Shown: positions 35,470-45,882, counted from the first letter of the stretch. The stretch is 64,000 nt of DNA from Lysobacterales bacterium PRO7 (GCA_021404785.1 QWHH01000007.1:52241-116240); one strand, 5' to 3'. Numbers and translations are program-made. Notes: generated from the sequence alone by a model not told the origin.

Positions 35470-36345
35470 ATGCAATTCAAGGATTACTACGACATCCTCG
35501 GCGTGAAGCCGGGCGCGAGCGACGCGGAAATCAAGACCGCGTATCGCAAGCTGGCGCGCAAATACCACCCGGATGTGAGCAAGGAAAAGGGCGCGGAGGA
35601 GAAATTCAAGGGCGTCAACGAAGCGTACGAGGCGCTCAAGGACCCGGCCAAGCGCAAGGCGTATGACCAATTGCGCGCGCAGGGTTACCGGCCCGGCGAG
35701 GAGTTCCATCCGCCGCCGAATTTCGGCGAGGGACAGGGGTTCGATCCTTCCGATCTTGGCGAAGGCGGATTCTCGGATTTCTTCGAGTCGCTGTTCCGGC
35801 ACGAACGCGGCCGCGGCGGGCAGCCGCGCCCGCGGCGCGGTCGCGATGTGCAGGCGCGGATCGAGATTCCGTTGGCCACGGCGTTTAGCGGCGGTCGCGA
35901 ACGTTTTAGTTTGCGCGACGGCGGCGGCGAACGCACGCTCGAAGTGAAGATTCCGGCCGGCGTCCTCCCCGGCCAGCAGATTCGATTGGGCGGGCAGGGC
36001 TCACCCGGCAGCAATGGCGCGCCGTCGGGCGACCTCTTGCTGGAAATCGGCGTGCGCGACGATCCGCGCTTCCATCTGGAAGGCCATGATGTGCACTACA
36101 CGCTGGCGCTGCCGCCGTGGCAAGCCGCGCTCGGCGCGACGGTCACGGTGCCGACGCTCGGCGGCGATGTGGAGTTGAAGATTCCGGCTGGCTCCGACAG
36201 CGGCAAACGCATGCGCTTGCGCGGACGCGGTATGCCGGGCGCCAAACCGGGCGATCAGTTCGTCACCCTGCAAATCCACGCGCCTCCGGCACATACCGAG
36301 GCACAGCGCAAGCTCTACGAGCAGATGGCCAAGGCTTTTGCCTGA
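35470..36345 (+). CDS. cbpA: DnaJ-family cochaperone CbpA
   Basis: This 291-residue type II Hsp40 lacks the zinc-finger domain. The J-domain (residues 4-70) contains the HPD motif in [12 protein letters not shown] Gly/Phe-rich linker follows (residues 75-115: [20 protein letters not shown]), then two C-terminal client-binding beta-domains ([42 protein letters not shown]). It would deliver clients to DnaK. It follows hsp20 in the same direction with 128 bp between them. Confidence 0.94.
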   Translation: MQFKDYYDILGVKPGASDAEIKTAYRKLARKYHPDVSKEKGAEEKFKGVNEAYEALKDPAKRKAYDQLRAQGYRPGEEFHPPPNFGEGQGFDPSDLGEGGFSDFFESLFRHERGRGGQPRPRRGRDVQARIEIPLATAFSGGRERFSLRDGGGERTLEVKIPAGVLPGQQIRLGGQGSPGSNGAPSGDLLLEIGVRDDPRFHLEGHDVHYTLALPPWQAALGATVTVPTLGGDVELKIPAGSDSGKRMRLRGRGMPGAKPGDQFVTLQIHAPPAHTEAQRKLYEQMAKAFA

Positions 36346-36359
36346 CGTCGTTGGCCGGA

Positions 36360-36728
36360 TCAGGCTGCGGGCAGGAGTTTGTTGATCGTCTCCACCAATT
36401 CGCTTTCGTTCACGGGTTTCGTGACGTAGGCCTTGGCACCCTGACGCATGCCCCAGACGCGGTCGGTTTCCTGGTCCTTGGTAGTGACCAGGATGATCGG
36501 GATATGGCTGGTCTTGGCGTCCTTGGAAATGCTGCGTGTGGCCTGGAAGCCGTTCAGGTTCGGCATGACCACATCCATCAGGATGAGATCGGGGACTTCG
36601 CGCTTGGCCGCCTCGACGCCCGCGGCGCCATCGTCAGCCGTGATCGTCTGGTGGCCGAGTTTCTCCACGATCCGTTTGATTCCGACCAACTGCGAGGGCG
36701 AATCGTCCACGATAAGAATGCGCGCCAT
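36360..36728 (-). CDS. pilH: single-domain response regulator, PilH-like
   Basis: This 122-residue CheY-like receiver has no output domain. The phosphoacceptor is D52 in LILMDVVMPNLNGFQATR, with the acidic pocket at D8/D9, Thr in ILVTTKD and Lys in AYVTKPV. The sequence, especially MARILIVDDSPSQ and DRVWGMRQGAKAYVTKPV, fits PilH, which in the Pil-Chp system tunes type IV pilus retraction. No other pil or chp genes are nearby, so it is an orphan here and the gene name is tentative. Confidence 0.8.
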   Translation of the reverse strand: MARILIVDDSPSQLVGIKRIVEKLGHQTITADDGAAGVEAAKREVPDLILMDVVMPNLNGFQATRSISKDAKTSHIPIILVTTKDQETDRVWGMRQGAKAYVTKPVNESELVETINKLLPAA

Positions 36729-36883
36729 GAGTTACCGGTTCCTTTCACCCCCGCTTGTGCGGGCATCGCATTCTAAGACGCGGCGCGACGATATTTCCAG
36801 CGCGACACAGATCGCAAAAAAATCTTCTTGTGTTCCAGATTGTTGACGCGATTTCTTGATCAAAAATCGAGATCGAATTCCGC

Positions 36884-37882
36884 TCAAAGTTTGACCACGG
36901 TGCGTCCGAACGAGCCGCCCGCGAGCATCGTGTCGAACACGCCGGGCAGGTCGGCAAGGCCGACTTCGCGCGTGGCGATGCGCTCCAGGTGCGCCGGTTT
37001 CCAGTCCGTGGACAACAGCGCCCAGACCTTGTCGCGAATCGTGCGCGCGGTCCCGGCCGAGGCGATGCCGAGCAGGCTCAGCCCGCGAATGATGAACGGC
37101 ATCACGGTGGTTTGCAGTTCCGGTGCGGCGGCGAGTCCGCAACTGGCGATATTGCCGTAGGGCTTGATCACGCGGGTTAGCCCGGAGAGCATGTCGCCGC
37201 CGACGTTATCGATCGCGCCGGCCCAATGCGCTGATTCCAACGGGCGCTGGCCCCAGTACAGGTCCTTGCGCGAAATGCACTGTTTGGCGCCAAGCGCGAT
37301 CAGGTCATCGAAACGGTCAAGCTTGCCGGTTATCGCATGTGCGTCGAAGCCGGCGCGGGTGAGTATGTCGATCGCGAGCGAGCCCACGCCGCCGGTCGCA
37401 CCGGTGACGACGATCGGACCCATGTCCGGGGTTTGGCCATTGCGCCGCATCTGATACACCGACAGCGCCGCGGTGAATCCTGCCGTGCCGATCACCATCG
37501 ATTCGCGCAGAGTGAGCCCCGTCGGCAGTGGAATCGTCCACTTCGATTCGAGGCGCGCGAACTGCGCGTAACCGCCGTCGCGCGTTTCCGATAGTCCGCA
37601 ACCGGTGCACAGCACCTCGTCGCCTTCCTTGAATTTCGGGTCGGTCGATGCTGCAACGTAACCGGCCACATCAATGCCGCCATTCAACACCGGCTCGCGA
37701 AGGATCTTGCCCTTGCCGGTTCCAGCGAGCGCATCCTTGTAGTTGACCGACGAATACGCGACCTTGATCAGCACTTCGCCGGGCGAAAGCTCGTCCGTGC
37801 GCATCGATTCGATGCCGGCGCGATAGGGTTTTTCCTCGGCGTGGATGCGGAAGGCGGAGAAGGGTTGGTTTGTGGCACTCAT
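36884..37882 (-). CDS. acuI: YhdH/AcuI-type NADPH-dependent quinone or acryloyl-CoA reductase
   Basis: This is a 332-residue medium-chain dehydrogenase/reductase. It has VAYSSVNYKDALAGTGKGKI, LNGGIDVAGYV and the Rossmann motif VTGATGGVGSLAIDIL, followed by AIDNVGGD. There are no structural-zinc cysteines. The YhdH/YhfP family includes AcuI, which reduces toxic acryloyl-CoA, and the specific substrate here is not proven. It lies 41 bp downstream of lpd in the same direction. A palindromic repeat sits in that gap. Confidence 0.85.
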   Translation of the reverse strand: MSATNQPFSAFRIHAEEKPYRAGIESMRTDELSPGEVLIKVAYSSVNYKDALAGTGKGKILREPVLNGGIDVAGYVAASTDPKFKEGDEVLCTGCGLSETRDGGYAQFARLESKWTIPLPTGLTLRESMVIGTAGFTAALSVYQMRRNGQTPDMGPIVVTGATGGVGSLAIDILTRAGFDAHAITGKLDRFDDLIALGAKQCISRKDLYWGQRPLESAHWAGAIDNVGGDMLSGLTRVIKPYGNIASCGLAAAPELQTTVMPFIIRGLSLLGIASAGTARTIRDKVWALLSTDWKPAHLERIATREVGLADLPGVFDTMLAGGSFGRTVVKL

Positions 37883-37893
37883 TTGCTTTGCTC

Positions 37894-37922
37894 GTCATTC
37901 CGGCAGTCCCTGCCGGAATGAC
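37894..37922. repeat. REP-like palindrome (13-bp arms)
   Basis: GTCATTCCGGCAG and its exact complement flank a 3-nt loop between acuI and lpd. The same core (ATTCCGGCAG / CTGCCGGAAT) recurs in the repeat at 44683-44713. It overlaps no coding sequence and ends just before the lpd stop codon. Confidence 0.85.
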
Positions 37923-37923
37923 A

Positions 37924-39348
37924 TTAGTTGGCCTTGTGTATCGCCCGCTTGTCCACCGACATCGCGGCTTCGTGCACCGCTTCGCTTAGTGTCGGATGCG
38001 CGTGGATGATACGCGCCAGGTCTTCCGACGATCCCTTGAACGACATCGCGACGACGCATTCGGCGACGAGTTCGGAAACCTCTGCGCCGACAAGGTGCAC
38101 GCCCAAAATGCGATCGGTCTGCGCATGGGCAATCATCTTCACGAAGCCGGCGGGTTCGTTCATGGCGACGGCGCGGCCGATCGCGGCGAACGGGAACGAA
38201 CCGGTCCTGTACGGAATGTTCTCGGCCTTGCACTGCTGCTCGGTCTTGCCGACCCAGGCGATTTCCGGTTCGGTGTAGATGACCCACGGGATGACGTCGT
38301 AGTCGACGTGGCCGGCCTTGCCGGCGATGAGCTCGGCGACGGCAATGCCTTCCTCGAAGCCCTTGTGCGCGAGCATCGGTCCGCGCACGCAGTCGCCGAC
38401 CGCCCACACGCCGTCGACGCCGGTCCAGCAGTGTTCGTCGACGACGACGCGGCCGCGCTCGTCGAGCTTGACGCCGGTGCCGTCGCCGAGCAGGCCGTCG
38501 GTGAAGGCGCGACGGCCGACCGCGACGAGCAGCTTGTCGACGACGAGTTGTTTCTCGCCGTCCTTGCCGGCGTAGGTGAGCTGCACTTCGTTGCCCTTGA
38601 CCTCGGCTTTCGACAGCTTGGCGCCGAGTTCGATCTTGAGGCCCTGCTTGGTCAGTTCCCGGAGCGCGGCCTTGGCGACTTCCGCATCGGCCGTGCCGAG
38701 GAAGTCGGGTAATGCTTCGATGATCGTTACGTCGCTGCCGAGGCGTTTCCACACGCTGCCGAGTTCGAGGCCGATGACGCCCGCGCCGATCACGCCGAGG
38801 CGCCTGGGTACGGCTTCGAAGGCGAGCGCGCCGGCGTTGTCGACGATGGTCTTGCCGTCGAACCTGGCAAACGGCAGTTCGATCGGTGCGGAGCCCGTCG
38901 CAATAATCACGTTCGTGCCGGCGATCGTCTGCTTGCCGCCGTCGGGCGCGGTGATCTCGACCTGGCGATCCTTGAGCAGCCGCGCCTTGCCGAGGAACGA
39001 GGCGATCTTGTTGCCCTTGAACAGCATCGCCACGCCGCCGGTGAATTGTTTGACGATCTTGTCCTTGCGGCCGACCATCGTCTTCACGTCGATGCTCGGA
39101 TTCGCGGCGTTGATGCCGTGATCCTTGAACGAATGCGTGAGGTTGTGGAACTGCTTGGACGAATCGAGTAGAGCTTTCGACGGAATGCAGCCGACGTTGA
39201 GGCAGGTGCCGCCGAGCGCGGCCTTGTTGTCGGCGCCGGTCCACGCATCGACGCAGGCGGTCTTGAGGCCCAGTTGCGCGGCACGGATTGCGGCGTGATA
39301 ACCGGCGGGACCGCCGCCGATGACGATGACATCGAATTGCTCTGCCAT
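37924..39348 (-). CDS. lpdA: dihydrolipoyl dehydrogenase (E3)
   Basis: E3 is the FAD-dependent subunit that reoxidises lipoyl groups of 2-oxoacid dehydrogenases. The 474-residue protein has the FAD motif VIVIGGGPAGYHAA, the redox disulfide C49/C54 in GGTCLNVGCIPSKALL, the NAD motif GVIGAGVIGLELG, GDCVRGPMLAHKG and the C-terminal His-Glu pair in HAHPTLSEA. The start is the ATG at 39348 (MAEQFDVIVIG). It is the third gene after sucA and sucB, so it probably serves the 2-oxoglutarate complex. Confidence 0.97.
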   Translation of the reverse strand: MAEQFDVIVIGGGPAGYHAAIRAAQLGLKTACVDAWTGADNKAALGGTCLNVGCIPSKALLDSSKQFHNLTHSFKDHGINAANPSIDVKTMVGRKDKIVKQFTGGVAMLFKGNKIASFLGKARLLKDRQVEITAPDGGKQTIAGTNVIIATGSAPIELPFARFDGKTIVDNAGALAFEAVPRRLGVIGAGVIGLELGSVWKRLGSDVTIIEALPDFLGTADAEVAKAALRELTKQGLKIELGAKLSKAEVKGNEVQLTYAGKDGEKQLVVDKLLVAVGRRAFTDGLLGDGTGVKLDERGRVVVDEHCWTGVDGVWAVGDCVRGPMLAHKGFEEGIAVAELIAGKAGHVDYDVIPWVIYTEPEIAWVGKTEQQCKAENIPYRTGSFPFAAIGRAVAMNEPAGFVKMIAHAQTDRILGVHLVGAEVSELVAECVVAMSFKGSSEDLARIIHAHPTLSEAVHEAAMSVDKRAIHKAN

Positions 39349-39373
39349 GTTTTTTCCTTCGCGAGCGAGGCGC

Positions 39374-40609
39374 TTACATTCCAAGCAGCATGCGCTGCGG
39401 GTTCTCGAGCTGGTTCTTGATGTCGACGAGGAACAGCACCGCATCCTTGCCGTCGATGATGCGGTGATCGTAGCTGATCGCCACATACATCATCGGCGCG
39501 GCGATCACCTGCCCGTTCTCGACCACGGCGCGTTCCTTGATCGTGTGCATGCCGAGGATCGCGCTCTGCGGCGGATTGACGATCGGCGTGGAGAACAGCG
39601 ATCCGAACGTGCCGCCGTTGGTGATCGTGAACGTGCCGCCTTGCAGGTCTTCGAGCTTCAAACCGCCTTCGCGCGCGGCTTTGGCGTAAGCGGCGATGGC
39701 TTTTTCCACGTCCGCGAAACTCATGGACTGCGCGTCGCGCAGCACCGGCGTGACCAGGCCCTTGTCGGTGGACACGGCGACGGAGATGTCCTGATAACCG
39801 TGGTAGATGACGTCGTTGCCGTCGACCGACGCGTTGACGATGGGATGGCGCTTGAGCGCCTCGCAGGCGGCCTTGACGAAGAAGCTCATGTAGCCGAGCT
39901 TGATGCCGTTGGCCTTCTCGAAGGCTTCGCCGAGTTCCTTGCGCATCGCCGCGACCTTGGCCAGGTTGATCTCGTTGAACGAGGTCAGCATGGCGATGGA
40001 GTTCTTCGACTGCATCAGACGCTCGGCGATCTTGGCGCGCATGCGCGTCATCGGCACGCGCTCTTCCGGACGCGATCCCGGCGTAGGCGCGGCCGTCGGC
40101 ACAGACGCGGCCTTTGCTGCGGGTGCGGCGGGCTGGCCGCCGCGCATGAAGTTGACCAGGTCTTCTTTGGTCACCTGACCACGCACGCCGGTGCCGGCGA
40201 CCTGCGCCGGATCGATCTTGTTCTCGGTCGCAACGCGCTGGCCGGCCGGCGAAAGATTCGCGGCGGCCGGATTCTGTGCTGGCGCTGGCGGCGCGGGTGC
40301 GGCGGGTGCGGCAGGCACAGGTGCGGCCGCCTTCGGCGCTGGCGCAGTCGCTGGCGTTGCAGCGGCCACAGCGCCTTCCTCGATGATCGCGAGCAATTGC
40401 CCGCTCGTCACCGTCGCGCCGGTCTGCTGCTTGATTTCCTTGAGCACGCCGTCGGCGGGCGCAGGCACTTCGAGCACGACCTTGTCGGTTTCAAGGTCCA
40501 CAAGGTTCTCGTCGCGCCGGATCGCGTCGCCGGGCTTCTTGTGCCAGCTCGCGATGGTCGCGTCGGCAACGGATTCGGGCAGTACCGGAACTTTGACTTC
40601 GAGTGCCAT
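39374..40609 (-). CDS. sucB: 2-oxoglutarate dehydrogenase E2 (dihydrolipoyl succinyltransferase)
   Basis: This E2 forms the core of the TCA-cycle 2-oxoglutarate complex. The 411-residue protein has a lipoyl domain with K43 in [12 protein letters not shown] and a flexible Ala/Pro linker. The peripheral-subunit-binding domain follows ([22 protein letters not shown]), then the catalytic domain with [12 protein letters not shown]. The start is the ATG at 40609 ([13 protein letters not shown]). It lies 26 bp after sucA. Confidence 0.97.
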   Translation of the reverse strand: MALEVKVPVLPESVADATIASWHKKPGDAIRRDENLVDLETDKVVLEVPAPADGVLKEIKQQTGATVTSGQLLAIIEEGAVAAATPATAPAPKAAAPVPAAPAAPAPPAPAQNPAAANLSPAGQRVATENKIDPAQVAGTGVRGQVTKEDLVNFMRGGQPAAPAAKAASVPTAAPTPGSRPEERVPMTRMRAKIAERLMQSKNSIAMLTSFNEINLAKVAAMRKELGEAFEKANGIKLGYMSFFVKAACEALKRHPIVNASVDGNDVIYHGYQDISVAVSTDKGLVTPVLRDAQSMSFADVEKAIAAYAKAAREGGLKLEDLQGGTFTITNGGTFGSLFSTPIVNPPQSAILGMHTIKERAVVENGQVIAAPMMYVAISYDHRIIDGKDAVLFLVDIKNQLENPQRMLLGM

Positions 40610-40635
40610 GATTTGCGTCCTGTGACTGTATATTT

Positions 40636-43479
40636 TTAGTCGGCTGCGTAATTCGTGCCGGGTGCGGCGACCAGCGCCTGCTCGACCAGCGCCGCCTGTT
40701 CGACCAGGTGCGTGGCGAGGTGTCCGGCTGCCGGAGCGGGCGAACGCGTGCGGCCGGCGTAATGCAGCGAGCGGCCTTCGCCGAGCACGTTGAGCAGGTG
40801 ATGCTCGATCTGGTACCACGCGCCCTGGTTCATCGGTTCTTCCTGACACCAGAAAAGTTCTTGCGCGGCCGGATACTTCGCCAATTCCACGGCGACTTCC
40901 TTGCGCGGGAACGGATACAACTGTTCGACACGGATGATCGCGACATCGTTGACACCACGCTTGGCCGCATCTTCGACGAGATCGTAATAGACCTTGCCCG
41001 AGCACAACACGATGCGGCGCACTTTCTGTCCCGGCTTGGCGCTGGAATCCGGGATAACGAGCTGGAAACTGCCATTGGCCAGGTCATCCAGCGACGACAC
41101 CGCGAGTTTGTGACGCAGCAGCGACTTGGGCGTCAGGACGATCAGCGGCTTGCGGCAATCGCGCAGCATCTGCCGGCGTAGCATGTGGAACATCTGCGCG
41201 GGCGTGGTCGGTACGCACACCTGCATGTTCTGCAGCGCGCACAGTTGCAGGTAGCGCTCAAGGCGCGCGGACGAATGCTCGGGCCCCTGGCCTTCGTAGC
41301 CGTGCGGCAGGAACAGCGTGAGCGCACACAAACGATCCCATTTGGCTTCACCGGCAGCAATGAACTGGTCGATGACGACCTGCGCGCCGTTTGCGAAATC
41401 GCCGAACTGGCCTTCCCAGATGACGAGCGTGTGCGGATCGGCGGTGGAATAGCCGTATTCGAACGCCATCACTGCCTCTTCGCTGAGCAGTGAGTCGATG
41501 ACCTGCACGTTCGCTTCTTTGCGCACGTCCTCGAGCGGCACGTGGATCTTGCCGGTCTTCTGGTCGTGCAGCTCGGCGTGGCGATGGAAGAACGTGCCAC
41601 GGCCGGAATCCTGTCCGACCAGACGCAGATCGTAGCCGTCGGCGAGGATCGTGGCGTAGGCGAGGTTCTCGGCGAAGCCCCAATCCATCGGATGCGTGCC
41701 CGCTGCCATCGTCACGCGATCGGCGTATATCTTCGCCACGCGTGGATGCAGCACCAATTCCGGCGGCTGGGTGAGGATCGTCGTGTTGAGTGCAGCGAGT
41801 TTGTCCTTCGCCACACCGGTTTTCACCGGTTGGTCGAGTTTGGCGCCGATATGCTTCGTCCAGTCGACCGCGAATGCGTCCTTGAACGCGGTGTCGATGT
41901 TGGCGATTTCCTGGCCGGCCTCGAGCTTGGCGCGATAGGCATCGACAAGTTTCTGATCGTCGCCGCTGGCGAGAACGCCATCGGCGACGAGCCTCGAAGC
42001 GTACAACTCGCGTGCGGTCGGTCGCGCGCGGATGATCTGGTACATCAGCGGCTGCGTCGCGGCGGGTTCATCCGCCTCGTTGTGGCCGTGGCGACGGTAA
42101 CAGACGAGATCGATCACGACGTCGCGCTTGAACCTGGCGCGGAAATCGAACGCGAGGCGTGCGCAGAACACTACGGCTTCCGGATCGTCGCCGTTCACGT
42201 GCAGCACTGGCGCGTTGACCATCTTGGCAACATCGGTGCAATACAAGGTCGAGCGCGCATCGTGTGGATCGGACGTGGTGAAACCGATCTGGTTGTTGAT
42301 CACGACATGGATCGAGCCGCCGACGCCAAAACCGCGCGCCTGCGACATGTTGAACACTTCCATGTTCACGCCTTGACCCGCGAGCGCGGCATCGCCGTGG
42401 ATCATTACTGGCAATACTTGTTCGCGATTGACGTCCTTGCGCCGCGTCTGCCGCGCACGCACGGAACCGGCTACCACCGGATTGACGATTTCCAGATGCG
42501 AGGGATTGAACGCAAGCGCCAGATGCACCGTGTGGCCGGCGGTTTTCACGTCGGCGGAAAATCCCATGTGATATTTCACGTCGCCCGAATGCGCCGGGTC
42601 GTCGACGTGATCGAACTTGCCTTCGAACTCGGCAAAGAGCTTTTGCGGCGCCTTGCCGAGCGTGTTGACCAGCACGTTCAGGCGGCCACGATGCGCCATA
42701 CCGATGACCATGTCGCGCACGCCGTCCTCACCGCCACGACGTATGAACTCGTCGAGCATCGGGATTAGGCTGTCGCCGCCTTCCAGCGAAAAACGCTTCT
42801 GGCCGACGTACTTGGTGTGCAGATAGCGTTCCAGCCCTTCGGCCTGCGTGAGCAATTCCAGCGTGTGCTTGCGCTCGTCTGCCGACAATCCGAATTGCCC
42901 GGCCGCGGCTTCGAGGCGCTCGTGCACCCAACGCCGCTGTTCGGTGTTGCTGATGTGCATGAACTCCGCGCCGATGCTCGTCGCGTAGGTCGCTTTCAGG
43001 CGTGAGATCAGGTCCTTGAGCTTGAGCGTCTGCGGGCCGGCCAACGCGCCGGTGGAGAACTCCATATCCATGTCCGCGTCGGTGAGGCCGTGGAATGCGG
43101 GATCCAGATCCGGTGCGGGCAGTTTTTGCGCCATGCCGAGCGGGTCGAGATCGGCGGCCAGATGTCCGCGCGAACGATAGGCGGTCACCAGTTTCAACAC
43201 TGCCGCCTGCTTCTGCGCCTGCGCGTCGGGAACCGGCACGGCAAATGCGGCGCGCGCGTGGCCGTTGCGTTGTTGCGCCGCCTCGATGCGCGCGATCGCG
43301 TCCGCGTGCGGCACATCCCCGGCTTCGCGGCCCTTGAACGTGTCGAAGTAGTTGCGCCATTCCGGCGCGACAGTATCCGGGTCGCGCAGCCAGGTTTCGT
43401 ACAGTTCTTCGATGAATCCGGCGTTCGTGCCGGAAAGCTGGGAGGTTGCTGCAAATTGCTGGAGAAGACTCTGACTCAC
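40636..43479 (-). CDS. sucA: 2-oxoglutarate dehydrogenase E1
   Basis: SucA is the thiamine-diphosphate-dependent E1 of the 2-oxoglutarate complex. The 947-residue protein contains [32 protein letters not shown], the ThDP region [14 protein letters not shown] and [13 protein letters not shown], and [19 protein letters not shown] chose the GTG at 43479 (VSQSLLQQF) because AGGA lies 7 nt upstream and the N-terminus matches the family. An ATG further upstream would add 16 atypical residues. The order sucA-sucB-lpd, with succinyl-CoA synthetase genes elsewhere, fits Lysobacterales. Confidence 0.97.
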   Translation of the reverse strand: MSQSLLQQFAATSQLSGTNAGFIEELYETWLRDPDTVAPEWRNYFDTFKGREAGDVPHADAIARIEAAQQRNGHARAAFAVPVPDAQAQKQAAVLKLVTAYRSRGHLAADLDPLGMAQKLPAPDLDPAFHGLTDADMDMEFSTGALAGPQTLKLKDLISRLKATYATSIGAEFMHISNTEQRRWVHERLEAAAGQFGLSADERKHTLELLTQAEGLERYLHTKYVGQKRFSLEGGDSLIPMLDEFIRRGGEDGVRDMVIGMAHRGRLNVLVNTLGKAPQKLFAEFEGKFDHVDDPAHSGDVKYHMGFSADVKTAGHTVHLALAFNPSHLEIVNPVVAGSVRARQTRRKDVNREQVLPVMIHGDAALAGQGVNMEVFNMSQARGFGVGGSIHVVINNQIGFTTSDPHDARSTLYCTDVAKMVNAPVLHVNGDDPEAVVFCARLAFDFRARFKRDVVIDLVCYRRHGHNEADEPAATQPLMYQIIRARPTARELYASRLVADGVLASGDDQKLVDAYRAKLEAGQEIANIDTAFKDAFAVDWTKHIGAKLDQPVKTGVAKDKLAALNTTILTQPPELVLHPRVAKIYADRVTMAAGTHPMDWGFAENLAYATILADGYDLRLVGQDSGRGTFFHRHAELHDQKTGKIHVPLEDVRKEANVQVIDSLLSEEAVMAFEYGYSTADPHTLVIWEGQFGDFANGAQVVIDQFIAAGEAKWDRLCALTLFLPHGYEGQGPEHSSARLERYLQLCALQNMQVCVPTTPAQMFHMLRRQMLRDCRKPLIVLTPKSLLRHKLAVSSLDDLANGSFQLVIPDSSAKPGQKVRRIVLCSGKVYYDLVEDAAKRGVNDVAIIRVEQLYPFPRKEVAVELAKYPAAQELFWCQEEPMNQGAWYQIEHHLLNVLGEGRSLHYAGRTRSPAPAAGHLATHLVEQAALVEQALVAAPGTNYAAD

Positions 43480-43536
43480 GATGTCCTGCCGGGGGTCGAA
43501 ATCGGCGCTCGCAGGGCGCGGACGCACGAACCGGGA

Positions 43537-43542
43537 ATTATA
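43537..43542 (-). promoter_or_regulatory. consensus -10 (TATAAT) upstream of sucA
   Basis: A perfect TATAAT on the minus strand lies 57 bp before the sucA GTG. A 17-bp spacer leads to CGCAAC, a poor -35, so an activator may be needed. No other clear promoter is seen in the 101-bp gap. Confidence 0.5.
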
Positions 43543-43580
43543 CGCAATTCGGGGCGGATGTTGCGGTGCGCAAGAGCCGG

Positions 43581-44543
43581 TTACAGGCTCAACTGCCGCA
43601 AATCCTCGCTGGTCTCGGAACGCTCCCAGACCTGGTTGAAGTACTCCTGCAACTGCGCGTGGCGGCCCGGACCGTAGTTCACCGCCTCGCCTTCGAAACG
43701 GTTGCCGAGTACACGGAAGTAGTAGCCGCGCGCGTCGTTGATGAGAAACGCCGAAGGATATTGCAGGTCGTTGTCCTCGACTGGCGTGCGCAGCGTGAAC
43801 ACGCTGCTCAAGCGTTGCGCCAGTGGCAACAGGCGATGGCCGCGCGTGGCTACGCTACGCGGGTCCTGTATGAGCATGCGGATGCTCGCGCCGCGTCCTG
43901 TGATCGCCACGCGCTTGAGCGCTTCGAGCGCCGCGTCGCTTTCGAACAAATCCGGATCGAGCGCGCGGGTGTAGATGCACAATTCCCGTTTCGCGTCGCC
44001 GATCAGGCGTAGGGTTTCGGCCAGCGCCTGCTCGCGCGAATCCACCGCGACGTTGCGTACCTCGGGGCGCGGCGGCAGCGGCGCGAATTCGCGGGCGGCG
44101 AGCGGTTCCAGCTCGCGGCGCATGTGGGAATGCCTGATTGCGCATTCCTCGAATTCGTCGCCAAACTTCTCGAAGCCGAACTTCGCGTAGAACGGCACCG
44201 CATGCGTCTGCGCATGCAATTCCAGTTCGTGATAGCCGAGCGCGCGCGCCTGCTCGAGCAAGAGATTCATGATCGCCTCGCCGACATGTTTGCCGCGCCA
44301 GTCGGCGAGCACGGCCATGCGACCAATCTTGCGTTCCGGCGTCAGCCGTCCGGTGCCGATGGGATTGCCGGCGAGGTCGCGCGCCAGGACGTGGCGCGAC
44401 GTTGCATCGAGGCTGTCCCATTCGTCCTCGCGCGGCACGTTCTGGCCGATGATGAACACCTGCTCGCGCACTGCGCGGCAGGCGTCGCGCTCGGCGTCGT
44501 TGTTCCAGTCGATGGTGCTGATGGTGAAGTCGGTGGGGATCAT
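43581..44543 (-). CDS. GNAT N-acetyltransferase fused to a PLD-like C-terminal domain
   Basis: The 320-residue protein has an N-terminal GNAT domain (about 1-155). It shows IGTGRLTPERKIGRMAVLADWRGKHVGEAIM, where RGKHVG is the acetyl-CoA loop, and HAQTHAVPFYAKFGFEKFGDEF. The C-terminal half (about 180-320: RELCIYTRALDPDLFES, ALKRVAITGRGASIRMLIQDP, YPSAFLINDARGYYFR) looks like a degenerate phospholipase-D-type fold without HKD motifs. The substrate is unknown. The ATG at 44543 (MIPTDFTIS) is the chosen start. A REPIN-like repeat lies upstream. Confidence 0.85.
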   Translation of the reverse strand: MIPTDFTISTIDWNNDAERDACRAVREQVFIIGQNVPREDEWDSLDATSRHVLARDLAGNPIGTGRLTPERKIGRMAVLADWRGKHVGEAIMNLLLEQARALGYHELELHAQTHAVPFYAKFGFEKFGDEFEECAIRHSHMRRELEPLAAREFAPLPPRPEVRNVAVDSREQALAETLRLIGDAKRELCIYTRALDPDLFESDAALEALKRVAITGRGASIRMLIQDPRSVATRGHRLLPLAQRLSSVFTLRTPVEDNDLQYPSAFLINDARGYYFRVLGNRFEGEAVNYGPGRHAQLQEYFNQVWERSETSEDLRQLSL

Positions 44544-44606
44544 GGCTGCCAAAGGAGGCTGGATGCTTAAGGGATTGTAGCGGCGGCAGCGCTGCTCTAG
44601 GAATCT

Positions 44607-44713
44607 CGTCATCCCGGCATGGATTGCCGGGATCCAGTTGCCAAGGATGGCGCAGCTTCACGAAGTACCACGTCTATGTGTTCTGGATTCCGGCAGTCCC
44701 TGCCGGAATGACG
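44607..44713. repeat. REPIN-like pair of inverted REP palindromes
   Basis: Two 31-nt elements, 44607-44637 and 44683-44713, face each other in opposite orientation across a 45-nt spacer. Each is itself a hairpin (ATCCCGGCA/TGCCGGGAT and ATTCCGGCAG/CTGCCGGAAT). When one is reverse-complemented they match except at five positions. The design of two inverted REPs with a short spacer is that of a REPIN mobilised by RAYT transposases. The second unit ends just before the roxA stop codon. Confidence 0.85.
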
Positions 44714-44715
44714 AT

Positions 44716-45882
44716 TTATAGCAATCGCAAATGTCCGCCATTGACCAGTGTTGCAAGCGTTTCTTGCCCGCCCAGTCGCGCCAATGAAGCGCCTTCGAGT
44801 TCTCGCCTCGCGCACAACGCCTGTGCGAGCGAGATGGAACACGCGTGGCTTTCGCCAGCCACGAACAGCAGCGCGCCGCGCCCCAAGCGCGTCCAGGAAA
44901 AACGGCTGAACGGATTGCGCAGCAGGCGGGCCGACGGCAGCCGCTTCGCCAATTGCGCAGGCGACAGCGGCCGTTGCGGAGAAACCGCAATCTGCGCACT
45001 GCGATAGCGCGTGATGAAGCATCCGAACCAGCGCGCGATTGTCACATTGTCCACACTGGAAAAATGCGGCATTGCGGCGCGCACGCGCGAAATCGCGGCG
45101 GCGTCGATCTCGCCGATATTGCGCACGGGGAGCAAATCCGGATCGGAGAGACGCTGTTCCTCGCCCAGCGGTTCGGCGAGGAATTCGGAAAAATCCAGTA
45201 GCAATTCGGCCTGCGATGGCGCGCGCATGCCGACGGAAAAAGTCGTGCACTCGCCGATGGCGGTGCCTTCATGCGGTACGCCGGGCGGCAAGTACAGCGC
45301 GTCGCCGGGTTCGAGAACCCAGTCGTGCGTGGCGACGAATTTGCGCAATAGTTTAAGCTCGGCATCAGCTCGGAAATCCTTCGGCGCGCGTGGATCGGTG
45401 CTGATCCGCCAGTGCCGCTGGCCGATGCCCTGCACGAGGAATACGTCGTACTGATCCACGTGCGCACCGACGCCGCCGCCGTCGGTGGCGTAGCTCAGCA
45501 TTACATCGTCCACACGCCACGACGGAATGAACGCGAACGCATCGAGTAGCGCCGCCACGTCCATGTCCCACTTGTCGACGTCCTGGACCAGCAAGGTCCA
45601 GTGTGTCTTCGGCAGCTTTGCGAAATCCGATTCCGCGAACGGACCATTGTGCAATGTGTAGCGATCACGTTGCGCGTCGTGCAGCACGATGCGCGACAAC
45701 GCCGCTTCTTCGCAGGCGAGTCCGGCCAGATCATCCGGCGCGATGGCCTTGCCGAAAGTTGGAAATCCACCGCGTATCAGCAATGGCCGCTTCTGCCAGT
45801 AATCGCGCAGGAAACGCGCCGGCGACATGCCGAGCGGCTGCCGGGGCGTTGCGCCAACCTCGATGCTTGGCGCGCGCTTCAC
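44716..45882 (-). CDS. roxA: ribosomal protein uL16 3-hydroxylase (ribosomal oxygenase)
   Basis: RoxA (YcfD) is a Fe(II)/2-oxoglutarate JmjC-type oxygenase that hydroxylates an arginine of ribosomal protein L16. The 388-residue protein has the cupin metal motif H141-x-D143 in GVGAHVDQYDVFLVQG and the third ligand H204 in PPGVPHEGTAIG. Further features are the N-terminal FLRDYWQKRPLLIRGG and the C-terminal winged-helix segment. The GTG start at 45882 overlaps the stop of the upstream HxlR gene (GTGA), so translation is coupled. Confidence 0.93.
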   Translation of the reverse strand: MKRAPSIEVGATPRQPLGMSPARFLRDYWQKRPLLIRGGFPTFGKAIAPDDLAGLACEEAALSRIVLHDAQRDRYTLHNGPFAESDFAKLPKTHWTLLVQDVDKWDMDVAALLDAFAFIPSWRVDDVMLSYATDGGGVGAHVDQYDVFLVQGIGQRHWRISTDPRAPKDFRADAELKLLRKFVATHDWVLEPGDALYLPPGVPHEGTAIGECTTFSVGMRAPSQAELLLDFSEFLAEPLGEEQRLSDPDLLPVRNIGEIDAAAISRVRAAMPHFSSVDNVTIARWFGCFITRYRSAQIAVSPQRPLSPAQLAKRLPSARLLRNPFSRFSWTRLGRGALLFVAGESHACSISLAQALCARRELEGASLARLGGQETLATLVNGGHLRLL

